Origin: Geosiphon pyriformis
Lineage: Eukaryota; Glomeromycota; Glomeromycetes; Archaeosporales; Geosiphonaceae
Assembly: GCA_016748015.1 (NCBI GenBank)
Contig: JAAOMT010000735.1
Span: 7,049-62,060 of the forward strand
Direction: 5' to 3'
Length of the DNA stretch: 55,012 nt
Positions 1 through 9,000 of this stretch are shown in pieces. The number at the start of each line of letters is the position of its first letter. Position 1 is the first letter of the stretch. The notes below the pieces were generated by a model, which was not told the DNA's origin, ran no database searches, and saw only the letters and a list, made by a program, of their open reading frames with translations. Made by a program: the position numbers and the translations under genes.

Positions 1-267
1 AAGATACATTTCGGCGAACTATGAATTATTTCGGCCAATTTTCATTAATTTCGGCGAATTTTGGCTATGTTATATGGTTCAGGGTATTGTGTAAATTGAT
101 CATCTCAATTTCTATGGTCCAAATCGGGTTATTGATTAAATGATGATAATTGCTAATTTGATTAAATAATAAGTGAAATTCGAAACGATAATAATATATG
201 CTAATTAATGATAGGAATTATAAAGGAAATTTCATGCTAATTAATAGCTAAAATTCTACTGGTAACA
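1..267 (-). repeat. LTR fragment, 'TGTTACCAG' family (start of LTR, minus strand)
   Basis: Read on the minus strand from 267, this begins TGTTACCAGTAG and matches the starts of the LTRs at 46113 and 52813 (plus strand). Only the first 267 bases lie in the window. Positions 1-60 hold short tandem units built on TTTCGGCGAA/TTCGGCCAA, which occur in degenerate form at 46321-46425. The insertion interrupts the LTR at 268-599. Seen directly; that it is an LTR follows from the complete 961-bp copy at 46113-47073, which has TGTTAC...GTAACA ends. Confidence 0.75.
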
Positions 268-599
268 ACACCAACAAGAGATTTTTTATTCAAAAAATGT
301 TCAGATACTTGAAGGTAGGGAAAAAAAAATTAGCGATAAGAGAATGTTTGAGATAAAAGTTGTTTTATTATATTTCTTTGATTATTAGAACATATATTTC
401 TACAGCTAAGAGACTTATTGCTTATATAGCTATGAAAAGTGGTCAATGATCAAGTCAATGATCAGATCAGTAATCAGGTCAATGGTTAGGTCATTGATCA
501 GGTCAATGATTACTATCTAAAAATAGGTTGGCTAATTATATGACATTAGTGACTAATACATGTAATAACTAATAAAAACTATAAATTTCAACTGTAACA
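268..599 (-). repeat. LTR fragment of a second family (inverted copy of 23309-23622)
   Basis: The minus strand from 599 (TGTTACAGTTG...) aligns along its length with 23309-23622, including a shared ACATGTATTAG block, a shared TATATAAG box (near 415-430) and the ending TTGTTGG. It carries a tandem array of about 11-12 bp units (GTCAATGATCA-like) at about 447-515, directly upstream of the TATA box in LTR orientation. It abuts Gypsy integrase sequence at 600 and is cut at 267/268 by another LTR. The class (Copia or Gypsy) cannot be decided because no pol domain is attached. Confidence 0.6.
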
Positions 600-807
600 G
601 TATTATTTGCTTATCAAACAATAAAGCAAGATACTATACAAACAATACTATTTGAATTTGTTTATGATAGAACAGCAATATTCCCAATTGAGATAGAAGT
701 CAATATGTATCCAACTAAACCAATAACAGAAGCCAATTTCCAAAAAACATTGCTAAAAAAAACATAAAAACTAATAGAAACATTGAAAAACAAAAGATAA
801 AGAGCAG
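600..807 (+). pseudogene. Gypsy copy III, integrase fragment (left part)
   Basis: Translation gives a stretch starting VLFAYQTIKQDT and running through YDRTAI, which matches the distal integrase core of the Gypsy copies at 11650-11850 and 38640-38845. The fragment is joined on the left to the LTR at 268-599. On the right it stops at GCAG (804-807), where copy I is inserted. The same integrase resumes at 20782 with ACAG-CTAATAAC, so 600-807 and 20782-21174 are two halves of one copy. Contains in-frame stops. Confidence 0.75.
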
Positions 808-894
808 TGTTACCCAAGTAGAAAAACCAAAAAGCTATAAAAAAACATAACAAAGAAACATGACAAGAAAAACATGATACAACTCGAAGTAACA

Positions 895-1012
895 CAGAGC
901 AAATGTAAGCAATAACTAGCAAATGCAAGCAATAGCTAGTAAACATGAGCAATAGTTAGCAAATGCAAGCAATAGCTAGCAATAACAAGCAATAGTTAGC
1001 AATAGTGAAGCA
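895..1012 (+). repeat. Minisatellite in U3 of copy I 5' LTR
   Basis: About six imperfect units of roughly 20 bp built on AGCAAATGCAAGCAATAGCT. The partner 3' LTR (about 20012-20060) keeps only two or three units, so the array has contracted or expanded since insertion. It ends about 35 bp before the TATAAAAG box. Confidence 0.8.
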
Positions 1013-1198
1013 ATTGAAAGCAATTCTGTAAAACCAAAAGAATGTATAAAAGCAAGTAGTTGTAGAAGTTAAAAAGTCAGACAGTTAGTTAGGAATCAAT
1101 TTTACTTTGTATTATACTTATCATATATCCATAGTCCAAAATACAATAATGTATTAAAACCAAATCCAATTCACCAATTCATGTTCTCCCATCTTACA

Positions 1199-1314
1199 GA
1201 TTTTAATTGAAATTAAAATCAGTATTTTCTACTTTTGTTCCAGGACAAATGCCATTGGCATAAACATCTCAAATCTTTAATGATTTGGACCAATTGCTCT
1301 TGATTATGGCAATT
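1199..1314 (+). promoter_or_regulatory. Two-hairpin leader module of copy I LTR
   Basis: Hairpin 1 is an inverted repeat GATTTTAATT (1199-1208) / AATTAAAATC (1211-1220). Hairpin 2 has stem AATTGC (1292-1297) / GCAATT (1309-1314) and an 11-nt loop TCTTGATTATG. The 3' LTR copy retains the loop core TGATCA (near 20333-20338), so the C to T here is probably decay. It lies about 150-270 bp after the TATA box, hence in the expected transcribed leader. The same arrangement occurs in the other Gypsy LTRs. The function (RNA dimerisation or packaging) is inference. Confidence 0.55.
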
Positions 1315-1324
1315 AACAGGAACT

Positions 1325-1370
<46 letters not shown>

Positions 1371-1791
1371 CTTTTTTTTTTTTCTTTATTTTCTTTATTT
1401 TCTTTTTTTGGAGCAGCAACATAGAAAAATCAACTGTTTTAGAATAGACTTCATGATAGCCTGGTAAAAGATAGAAGCTCTCCCTAAGTTTTGGATATTA
1501 ATGTTATCTTGGTAGCTTACTAGAAGGGCAAAAAAACAACACCAGACCCTAACAACTGTGCTCATTAGTACAGAAAAGAAAGTTTATATTTATAAAAAAC
1601 GTTGCAATTGACAAAAAACAAACTCTGTGCCTTATAACCAAAGAACTCAATGGGTAAATTCACAGCCAGGAATAGACTTTTAGAGACTAATAACATTGAT
1701 ATGGCAGAAAAAGCAGATGACTTTAAAAGATAACCCAAAACTAGAGCACCAAATGTTACTACCATACTCTACTCAGTTTATCTGTAACATT

Positions 1792-1809
1792 TAGTGCTTT
1801 CTGTGAGGT
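1792..1809 (+). other. Primer binding site of copy I
   Basis: TAGTGCTTTCTGTGAGGT, two bases after the LTR end. Copy II has TGGTGCTCTCTGTGAGGT at the same place, so TAG here is a decayed TGG (complement of tRNA CCA-3'). The matching tRNA would end in ...GAGAGCACCA; I do not assign its amino acid. Confidence 0.6.
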
Positions 1810-1859
1810 TATAAATCCACAGAGACAAAGCACCCCAAAGATACACAAAAGTAGTGACT

Positions 1860-3736
1860 ATTGAAACAATAAGAAAGGACTACTCCTCATATAAAAGATC
1901 ACTATTTCAATACTTTTGAAAAGATTTAGGAATACCAGCAGAAACCACCATCACAGAAAGTAATTTTTACAACTATATCAATACAAAAATCAACTGCTTG
2001 TTAGGCCACACAACTGATACAGGAAGACTTGGAGAACAAATCCATCAAAGCTTACTAGGATACTCAACAACTACTATTACTCAAGCAATCACTGAAACTC
2101 TATGTATAGTCGATATAGACATTAAACACTATGTAATAAAACAATTCCCTCAAGGACAACAACTAATAGAATTCGATCTAAAGAAATATAAAGACAAATC
2201 CAATAATCCCACAACTGCTCAAGACAAGTTCATAGTTAACAAGAAACCAAGATTCCTCTTTCCAATAACTCTATCATATTATCAGACACACCAAAGTAGA
2301 ATTGTATTCAATCCACCCCCAGAAACCCAGTCAGAAACACCATGAACTCCTGGAAATCCACACTCTTGGGATCAACACAGTTGGACCAAATCACTAGGAG
2401 AATACAGATCACTGTTTGGAAATCTTACCTCAACAGCCAGTTAAACAAAAGGAAACACATCAACTTGGAAACAGCCACCAGCACAAAAACCAGCAGAATC
2501 AGCATTTTCTCTGATAGAAGGAACAGCTATCTTACAATCTATTGATTCCAGTGACAAAAAAAAACAACCAGCATTAGCACCCAGAGAATACTCAGATATG
2601 CAGACACCAATCTCCTTAACCATAATCAGTAATACTCTATCCATTAACCAAATTATGGCCTACCAGGATATCACTAAATTAAAGAAATTTTCTGGTAAAA
2701 AAGATAATACATATTCTTGGATCACGGATGCTAAGAAAGCAATTACTACTAACAGATAAGATAACAACCACACAATTCAGGCACTGCCATTCTTTCTGAC
2801 CAGAACTGCCAATTTATGGTATCAAAGTCTTACAGAAAAACCTACCTCCTTTACAGAGTTTAAACTTGCCTTTCTGCAATACTTTTGTGATCCTAATACA
2901 CTTATCCAATTGCAAAATCAATTCAGTATAATAAAACAAAACAACCATGAAGCAGTAACTACTTATCTCGGAAGATTCAATCAAGTCCTTCAACAAATTT
3001 TAGCCATCAAGCAGAATTATTATACCACTGTGCAAGTCTTCAATCAATTTATTAAAGGACTAAGAAGCAGCCTCCTAAGATCCGTATGACCTTGCCATCC
3101 AGCAAATCTACAAGAAGCAGTCACTTTCACTTGTGATTTTGAGTCTGCAAAACAAGAAGCAAATCATATCTAAGCTGTTAACTTAGCCATCAATGAAACT
3201 TCTAACATTGACACAAAGATAATCCAATTAAGTGAAAAATTAACTCAGAAAATTGAGAGATTCTTAGCCAAAACCATAGGAACTTACCAACCACCACAAT
3301 GAAAAGAAAATAACAACAACAACAGATATTCACAGCAACAGAACTATCAACAACAGCAACAACTTTGAAGATTCAATCCCTGCAACTGTTACTACTGCCA
3401 AAAATCTGAGCACATTGTCCATAACTGCAAAAAGAAAATAATGGACCAAAATCAAGGAAACCAATACCAGCAACCAAGATATTAGCAAAACATGGTATCC
3501 CAATATTCTATCCCTCAAAATCCACTTTCCCAGTACGCACAACAAATTCCATACACTCAATTACTACCCCAGAATTATTATTAGCCACCACCAATAATAC
3601 AAGTAATCCCTCACTATCAAACTCCCCCTTATAGCCAGCCCAAATTTCAAGCTATAAACTATAATCAAGGATGTAAGAATCCCAACAACAATCAAGCACA
3701 AACCAATAGTGGACCATCTTGACCAATTCCTTGCAG
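1860..3736 (+). pseudogene. gag of copy I (broken)
   Basis: One reading frame (frame 3) runs from about 1860 to 3736, interrupted only by scattered stops (for example TGA after QYF near 1917, TGA at 2343-2345, and several TGA/TAG/TAA further on). The N-terminal part (SLFQYF...LGIPAE..., then LGEQIHQSLL) matches copy IV at 45590-45950 and, more distantly, copy II gag (SLFQHYCQHLG). The capsid-like segment has WITDAKKAITTN, LPFFL.RTANLWY and HEAVTTYLGRFNQ. The CCHC zinc knuckle is C-YYC-QKSE-H-IVHN-C near 3380-3425, followed by Q/N/P/Y-rich sequence. The frame is cut at 3736 by copy II and resumes at 13803. Many stops are TGG to TGA/TAG or CAA to TAA. Confidence 0.8.
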
Positions 3737-4485
3737 TGTTACTCATAAAAAGAAAACAGATATAGAAAATAGCAGACCAATAAAAGAATAGTATTTAGCA
3801 TGTGAACACATTGCTCAGCAATGTGGAGAAATATCAGAAATCATGGCACATTGCTCAAAAAATCATAGCACATTGCTCAGAAATATGAGTGATTTTATAG
3901 AACATTAATTATGTATATATAGTAGTAGCATTAGAAGTAGAAAAAGCAGAATTCTTTAGTTAGAAATCTCCCATTCACAAATATTGAATAAATAAATTAT
4001 TTACCATCCAAATCCACTCTTCACTATCAACACTCCATGTTGATAGCAATTAATACTTAACCATATTGGAACAATAGCTCTTGATCATGGCTATTGACAA
4101 ATACTAACTTGTGCATTGCCTTGGCTTATTTCTTTATGCTATTTCTTTTATTTTCTTGTCTTAATTGTTGTTATTACTAACTCTATTGAGAATTAATGCA
4201 TGGGGTACTGACGTCAGGATATAGCACTGGTAAAAAACCCAGAAATATAAGTAGGACACTTGATTGAGATTAGCTTATCAGAAGAAACACCGGCCATTAT
4301 GTTGAGAAAAAAATTGACAAAACTGCGGTTTTGGAAAGCTACGGATAAAACTATTACCACTAAATCTCTGTCTATTATACAAAAGACTCAACCAAAAACT
4401 TCAGATTGCCATCATTGACAACAGCCTTGAGCACCAAATTATAGATTTGTTATTTACTCCAACAACTAAGAAAACACTTGTAACA
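3737..4485 (+). repeat. 5' LTR of copy II
   Basis: Starts TGTTACTCAT, ends CTTGTAACA and is followed by TT and the primer binding site. Contains a minisatellite (about 3797-3890, roughly three units around GCACATTGCTCAGCAATGTG), a TATATATAG box near 3914-3922, and two hairpins at 4024-4046 and 4072-4096. Matches 12958-13802, which is 96 bp longer because its minisatellite has more units. Confidence 0.9.
4024..4096 (+). promoter_or_regulatory. Two-hairpin leader module of copy II LTR
   Basis: Hairpin 1 is CTATCAAC (4024-4031) / GTTGATAG (4039-4046), an 8-bp perfect stem with a 7-nt loop. Hairpin 2 is CAATAGC (4072-4078) / GCTATTG (4090-4096), a 7-bp perfect stem with loop TCTTGATCATG, which contains the palindrome TGATCA. 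Relative to copy I the stem has AATAGC/GCTATT in place of AATTGC/GCAATT, a compensatory T:A to A:T change with the loop kept. Equivalent sites are in 13374-13398, 40344-40367, 37365-37387 (-), 44892-44914 and 53317-53341 (-). Confidence 0.65.
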
Positions 4486-4487
4486 TT

Positions 4488-4505
4488 TGGTGCTCTCTGT
4501 GAGGT
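4488..4505 (+). other. Primer binding site of copy II
   Basis: TGGTGCTCTCTGTGAGGT, two bases after the LTR. It begins TGG as expected for pairing with a tRNA 3' CCA. It is not the TGGTATCAGAG type often seen with initiator Met tRNA. Near-identical sites follow the LTRs of copies I, IV and VI. Confidence 0.7.
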
Positions 4506-4545
4506 ATAATTTTACAAAGAACCAGCACCAACAAATAAATCAACA

Positions 4546-6732
4546 GTGGCAGAATCAGAAAGTATAGGAGCAAACCATTTAGGATTTGCAAAATCCTTAT
4601 TTCAACACTACTGTCAACACTTGGGATTAAACCACAATCAGATATCAGCAGAATCAGTCTTCAATTTCTATGTCAACAAAAGAATTGCTTATTTGTTAGA
4701 AACACCAGTAAATACTGAATTAGCGAGAGAAACTTTTTATCACAAATTAATCCAAAACACCAGCTTACCAACAAATTATAATTTTGCATCCATCATTACT
4801 AAAATTAATAAAGAAATTGAACATCATATACAACAAAGATACCCAATCACTTATGTCAGTAAAAGCAAAGAAAAATTACAAACACTGGTAGTAACACCTC
4901 AATGAATCCAACCACCCACTTAGAAGAAACACAAAATTGTATTACCTACAAATCCATCATATTATTATACTCTTGGAAGTGCCATCAATATTGTATCAGC
5001 AGGTGTGTTTACATTAAACGTAACATTAACATTTGGATGATTTCTATTCCAAAGTAAACAAAGGAAAAAAAATCTGTTAAGACTATACAGTGCATACTTT
5101 GAGGAATTCAAATCGAAATCACCAATGCCATTAGGAGTTCGATTACCACCACTTCAACCAGACTTCGGAATTACTGATCTGTGGAAACCAACCGAATCAG
5201 AAAAAGAACAAGAAGAAAAAAAGGAAGAAGAAAAATCTGAAGATCAAGAATTCATTTACCAGAACCCAATTACTGAGAACCTAGATATAGAAATCCCAAA
5301 TTTTCAGACTTAGCAAGATCAAAATCTAGAAAATCCAGAAATCGAAACTTTGCCAAATCAGAAGGACCAAAACCCCAACTTAATTAATCAACAAAACTTA
5401 CCTCCAAATATCATCATTAATCAGCCACCAATTGAACTGATTATCAAACCAATTCAACAGCAGCAAATACCCCTTCAACAGCCACCACTACAGCAACTTA
5501 TCCAACAACTGGTTCAGCAACCACAACAACTGCTTCAACCACCAATACAACAACAGCAACCAATTGCACCAATAGCTTTTACACCAATTGCAAAACTTGA
5601 GAAGTTCACTAGTGAAGAGGACAATGCTTAGGCATGGATCAATGACATCACCAAAGCCATTACTACAAACAATTGGAATGATGCAAAAACAATGCAAGTC
5701 ATCCCATATTTCCTAAAGGATACTGCCAACTTATGGTATTATAGCTTGGCCCAGAAACCCCAAAATTTTAATGCATTTAAAACAGAATTTCTAAGATATT
5801 TCAGTGATAATAACAGCATCAACCACCTGGCAAGTATTTTCACCACCCTAAAGCAAGAGAACACAGAAGCAGTTACCACTTACTTGGGATGCTTCCACAG
5901 AAATCTGCGCCAAATCTAAGCTATCCAAACTGATTACTTTACAGTGCCACAAATCTTAAATCAGTTTATCAGAGGCTTATGCAGTAGCATACTCCAACGA
6001 GTATGTCCGATGCATCCAGTAGACTTTTCTACTGCAGTTACTTATGCTAAAGATTTTGAAGCTGCTGAGTTAGAAGCCAATCACATCCAAGCTATAAATT
6101 TAGTAATGAATGGATCATTTGACTTGGATTCTAAACTGAAACAATTTAGTGATTTCATTAATCAGAAATTAGAAGGATACTTAGCTGACAATTGCCCAAT
6201 TTATCAGCCTTTTCAATAACATAATAATCAGGAAAATGCAAATTGTTTCCAAAATTAGTCGCATCCATCATCATCAACAAATCAGCCATGGCAACAAGAA
6301 ATGGGAATTTGCCACAACTGTAGTAAACAAGATCACTTTAAAGCCAATTGCTGTGCTTATAGTAATTCATAATCGGAAAATCAGTATCGGAATCCTGATT
6401 GCTGGTTCCCAACTCTAAATCATTACTCAAATCAAAATCAATATCAATCTACTTACCTGCCAATAATGCCACTGCTAATCTATCAAACACCAGTATATCA
6501 ACCTCAAATATATCAATCACAGCCACCTGTAATATATCAACTGCAGTTACAAATAGTCTATCAACTACAACAATCAATTCAAATACTGCCACAAAATCCA
6601 GCTACAATAACATCCAGAAACCTCAGATCCAGAGTAACCCAAAACTGGAGATTGGCAATGATAGTTCACTAACTGATTCCCAGTTCATCAAATTAACCAT
6701 CAAAATCACACCAGCTGAGTTCAGGAACTGGA
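4546..6732 (+). pseudogene. gag of copy II (broken)
   Basis: Frame 1 from ATG 4546. The N-terminal domain (about 119 residues, SLFQHYCQHLGLN..., VNKRIAYLLETP) is followed by in-frame TGA at 4903, then TAG near 4921, TGA near 5038 and TAG at 5311. Next come an E/K-rich stretch (5185-5245), a long Q/P/I-rich linker (5350-5590), a capsid-like region (NAFKTEFLRYFSDNN, AVTTYLGCFHRNL, ILNQFIRGL) at 5620-6219, and a perfect CCHC knuckle CHNCSKQDHFKANC at 6310-6351. A Y/Q/I-rich tail follows. The order matches the minus-strand copy VI gag, which shares the TAG near 4921. No matrix or capsid family can be named from sequence alone. Confidence 0.82.
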
Positions 6733-6879
6733 TATAACCAAAACCCGAGTTCTTAGAACTACTTAAGTCTTCTGGTTACTCCAGAAGATGCTGCATTCAG
6801 CAAACAGAAAACCAACCAGAAGCCACTTATTTGCAACATTCCGCCAGCTGCCAGCACTGAAGACAAATCACTTACTGCC

Positions 6880-7340
6880 ATATTCTTATTTGAACTTGAG
6901 GAAATCACATCAGTTCTATTATTCAGTGGAGCTGCTCTGAACACCAAACCAATAACTGCAATGTATACTGATGCCAAAATCGATGGTTAGTATATCAAAC
7001 TGATTTTGGATAGTAAATCAGCTGGCAGCATCATCACCAAACAACTTATGAATCAATTAGGTCACCAAGTTGACAGAGCTGCCAGTGCAAGGATCATTAC
7101 AGCCGATGAAGCAACCAAAACTCTTATTGGCGAAATTGACGACTTCTCTTTTAAAGTCAATGGCATCATAGTCTCTATCAAAGTTTTGGTGATGAAAGCC
7201 ACTCAATACCAAGCACTAATTGATAATGACTGGCTCACTAAAGTAAATGTCATACTTGATTGGACAATGCAAGAGCTCCAACTCAGCCAAAATGATCAAC
7301 ATACACGTGTACCAGCCATATGTGATCACTTCAAGACTAT
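6880..7340 (+). pseudogene. Retropepsin (aspartic protease) region of copy II pol
   Basis: In the gag frame without a shift. The flap/active-site region reads IKLILDSKSAGSIIT, the catalytic Asp codon being 7009-7011 (GAT, retained). It is followed by LMNQLGHQVDRA, GEIDDF, INGI..IKVLVMKATQYQALIDNDWL. One TAG lies upstream (near 6988). Copies I, IV and VI have Asn instead of this Asp. The segment to about 7737 is linker with a repeated 'W..Y/A-W' pattern (EAYQVSWAND, TINAWINN). Confidence 0.8.
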
Positions 7341-7686
7341 TAACACAATAGCACCACTCATTGAGTTTGAAGAAGAAGAGAAAAAACCTACCTGGGAAGC
7401 TTATCAAGTCTCATGGGCTAATGACAATCACAATGAACTACTGCCAATACTCTCTTGGAATAACAACAACAATGAAAAAGAAAAACATACCTGGAGAACC
7501 ACCATTAATGCTTGGATCAATAACAGCCAAAGTAAGTTGCTACTAACAATAAGCTGGAAGGAAAAAGGGAAAGAGAAGGAAAAAGAAGAAAACGTACTTG
7601 GAGAAATCGAACTCACAAAAGACACAACCAAAGGATGGACAAGCTCATACTCTGTTTACCAGCCACTATCACAGTCACCATTTATT

Positions 7687-8330
7687 TCACTTAAATGCAA
7701 AGACTGTGAAAAAAAACTCTCTTCTATGGGAGCATAGATTGTGCCAGATGAAGACTATTGGATGCAAACACATTATTATTGCAAACCATGCTATTGCGAA
7801 TGCTATGGATATTCAAAGTGCCAAGGCAAGTAGGACAATGAACCATGTCTCACTTGTGGCAAACAGCTACTTGACAAAGAGATGTGAAACAACATTTCTG
7901 GTCAAGAAGGAACATGCAACACTTCATGCCAGTACATGATTCTCATCAGTGACTGGGTGAGTCATGGCATGTCCATAACAGCAGCTTAGCATAGAGCAAT
8001 TAACTGATTGGATGGCTACTCACATGACAAAGATAAGATCTGGCGAATGGTAAATGCCAAAGTCCAAGAAGTCATATTCAGTAAAATTCTGGAAATTAAA
8101 AACAACCCATTTGAACAGGTTGACATCATTCTTATTCCAAATTCAGATGTCTTTCTTGACATAGAAACCAACCCAGAAGACTTCCATGAGCATTACCAAA
8201 ACTTGGCACCCACAAGAAAGGAGCAGGAGCAGCAGCTAGCACAGCTAAACACTTGACTATGTGACCACTGTTTGATCTTATATGACTTTCAATATTGTAA
8301 TGAGTGTAACCTCATCTACAATTCACCACC
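7687..8330 (+). pseudogene. Cysteine-rich zinc-binding modules between protease and dUTPase, copy II
   Basis: Same frame. Module a: KCKDC-EKKLSSMGA..., then HYYCKPC, PCLTCGK and CNTSCQY, that is several CxxC or CxxxC pairs spaced as in zinc ribbons. Module b: CDHCLILYDFQYCNEC, two CxxC pairs 10 residues apart, near 8260-8310. Between them is a conserved segment (LDGYSHDKDKIWRM..., EFHEHYQNLAP). In-frame stops interrupt several places. The same modules occur in copy I (14687-15310) and copy IV (about 49308-49940), and in part in VI. I do not recognise a named family; zinc binding is inferred from cysteine spacing. Confidence 0.65.
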
Positions 8331-8583
8331 ATGAATGATCTACACAATTCCAGAGGAAATCAAATCAATCAGCAGCTGCACATTAGAATTGGAATCAATT
8401 TTCAATTTCAATTCAAACTCCGACAATGATGATAATGAAAACACCAGTTTTAGCTCCATTCAATATGGCAACAAAGATAACAGCGATTTGGATTCAGATC
8501 CAAACTCTAAAACATTTATAGCACTCCCTAACCTTACCAAGAAGCAGAAACTAAAATAGTTCAGCAACAATAATGAAGGTATC

Positions 8584-9000
8584 ATGCCAGAACGTGCACA
8601 TGATACTGATGCAGGGTTTGATCTGAGATATCCTGGAAAAGATGTCATCAAATTGGAACCACATTTGTGCACTTGCATTGATCTGAAAATAGCACTGGAA
8701 ATTCTAGCAACCACAATGGTTCAATTAGCATCTAAGAGTAGTCTAGCAAAAAAAGGAATCAACATCAAAGAAAGAATAATTGATGCAGAATATTTGGGAA
8801 ATATCATTGCTATGCTACAAAATGATTCAGAAAAGATTTATGTAATAGAGCCAAATGAAAAGATAGTGCAAACAATATTCCTGCCTCTGATCAAAATAGC
8901 TCAGTTAGTGTCAGTAGGAAACAGAGAAGAATTAGGGATCACAGTTAGAAGGATACAGGAATTTGGATTAATGGGTAGAGTAGATATACCAGTTAATATA
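8584..9000 (+). pseudogene. dUTPase domain in Gypsy pol, copy II
   Basis: Trimeric dUTPase (dUTP to dUMP + PPi), keeping uracil out of DNA. All five family motifs are readable in order: 1 AGFDLR (near 8614), 2 KSSLAKKGINI, 3 IIDAEYLGNI with the catalytic Asp and the Tyr, 4 KIVQTIFLPLI, 5 RRIQEFGLMGR (degenerate against the usual G-FGSTG). Length is about 140 residues, normal for the family. It lies between the zinc modules and RT in the same frame as both, and is uninterrupted here, within a 326-codon open stretch 8584-9564. Equivalent domains are in copies I (15490) and IV (50100). dUTPases are known in some retroviruses and a few LTR elements. Confidence 0.85.

Larger units (their letters stand above)
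808..1789 (+). repeat. 5' LTR of copy I
   Basis: Begins TGTTACCC and ends CTGTAACA, matching the 3' LTR at 19920-20781 with many transitions. It has a minisatellite at about 895-1012, a TATAAAAG box at 1045-1052, hairpins at 1199-1220 and 1291-1314, and a nearly pure poly-T tract at about 1327-1406. It is 982 bp against 862 bp for the 3' LTR; the difference lies in the minisatellite and the poly-T tract. Confidence 0.88.
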
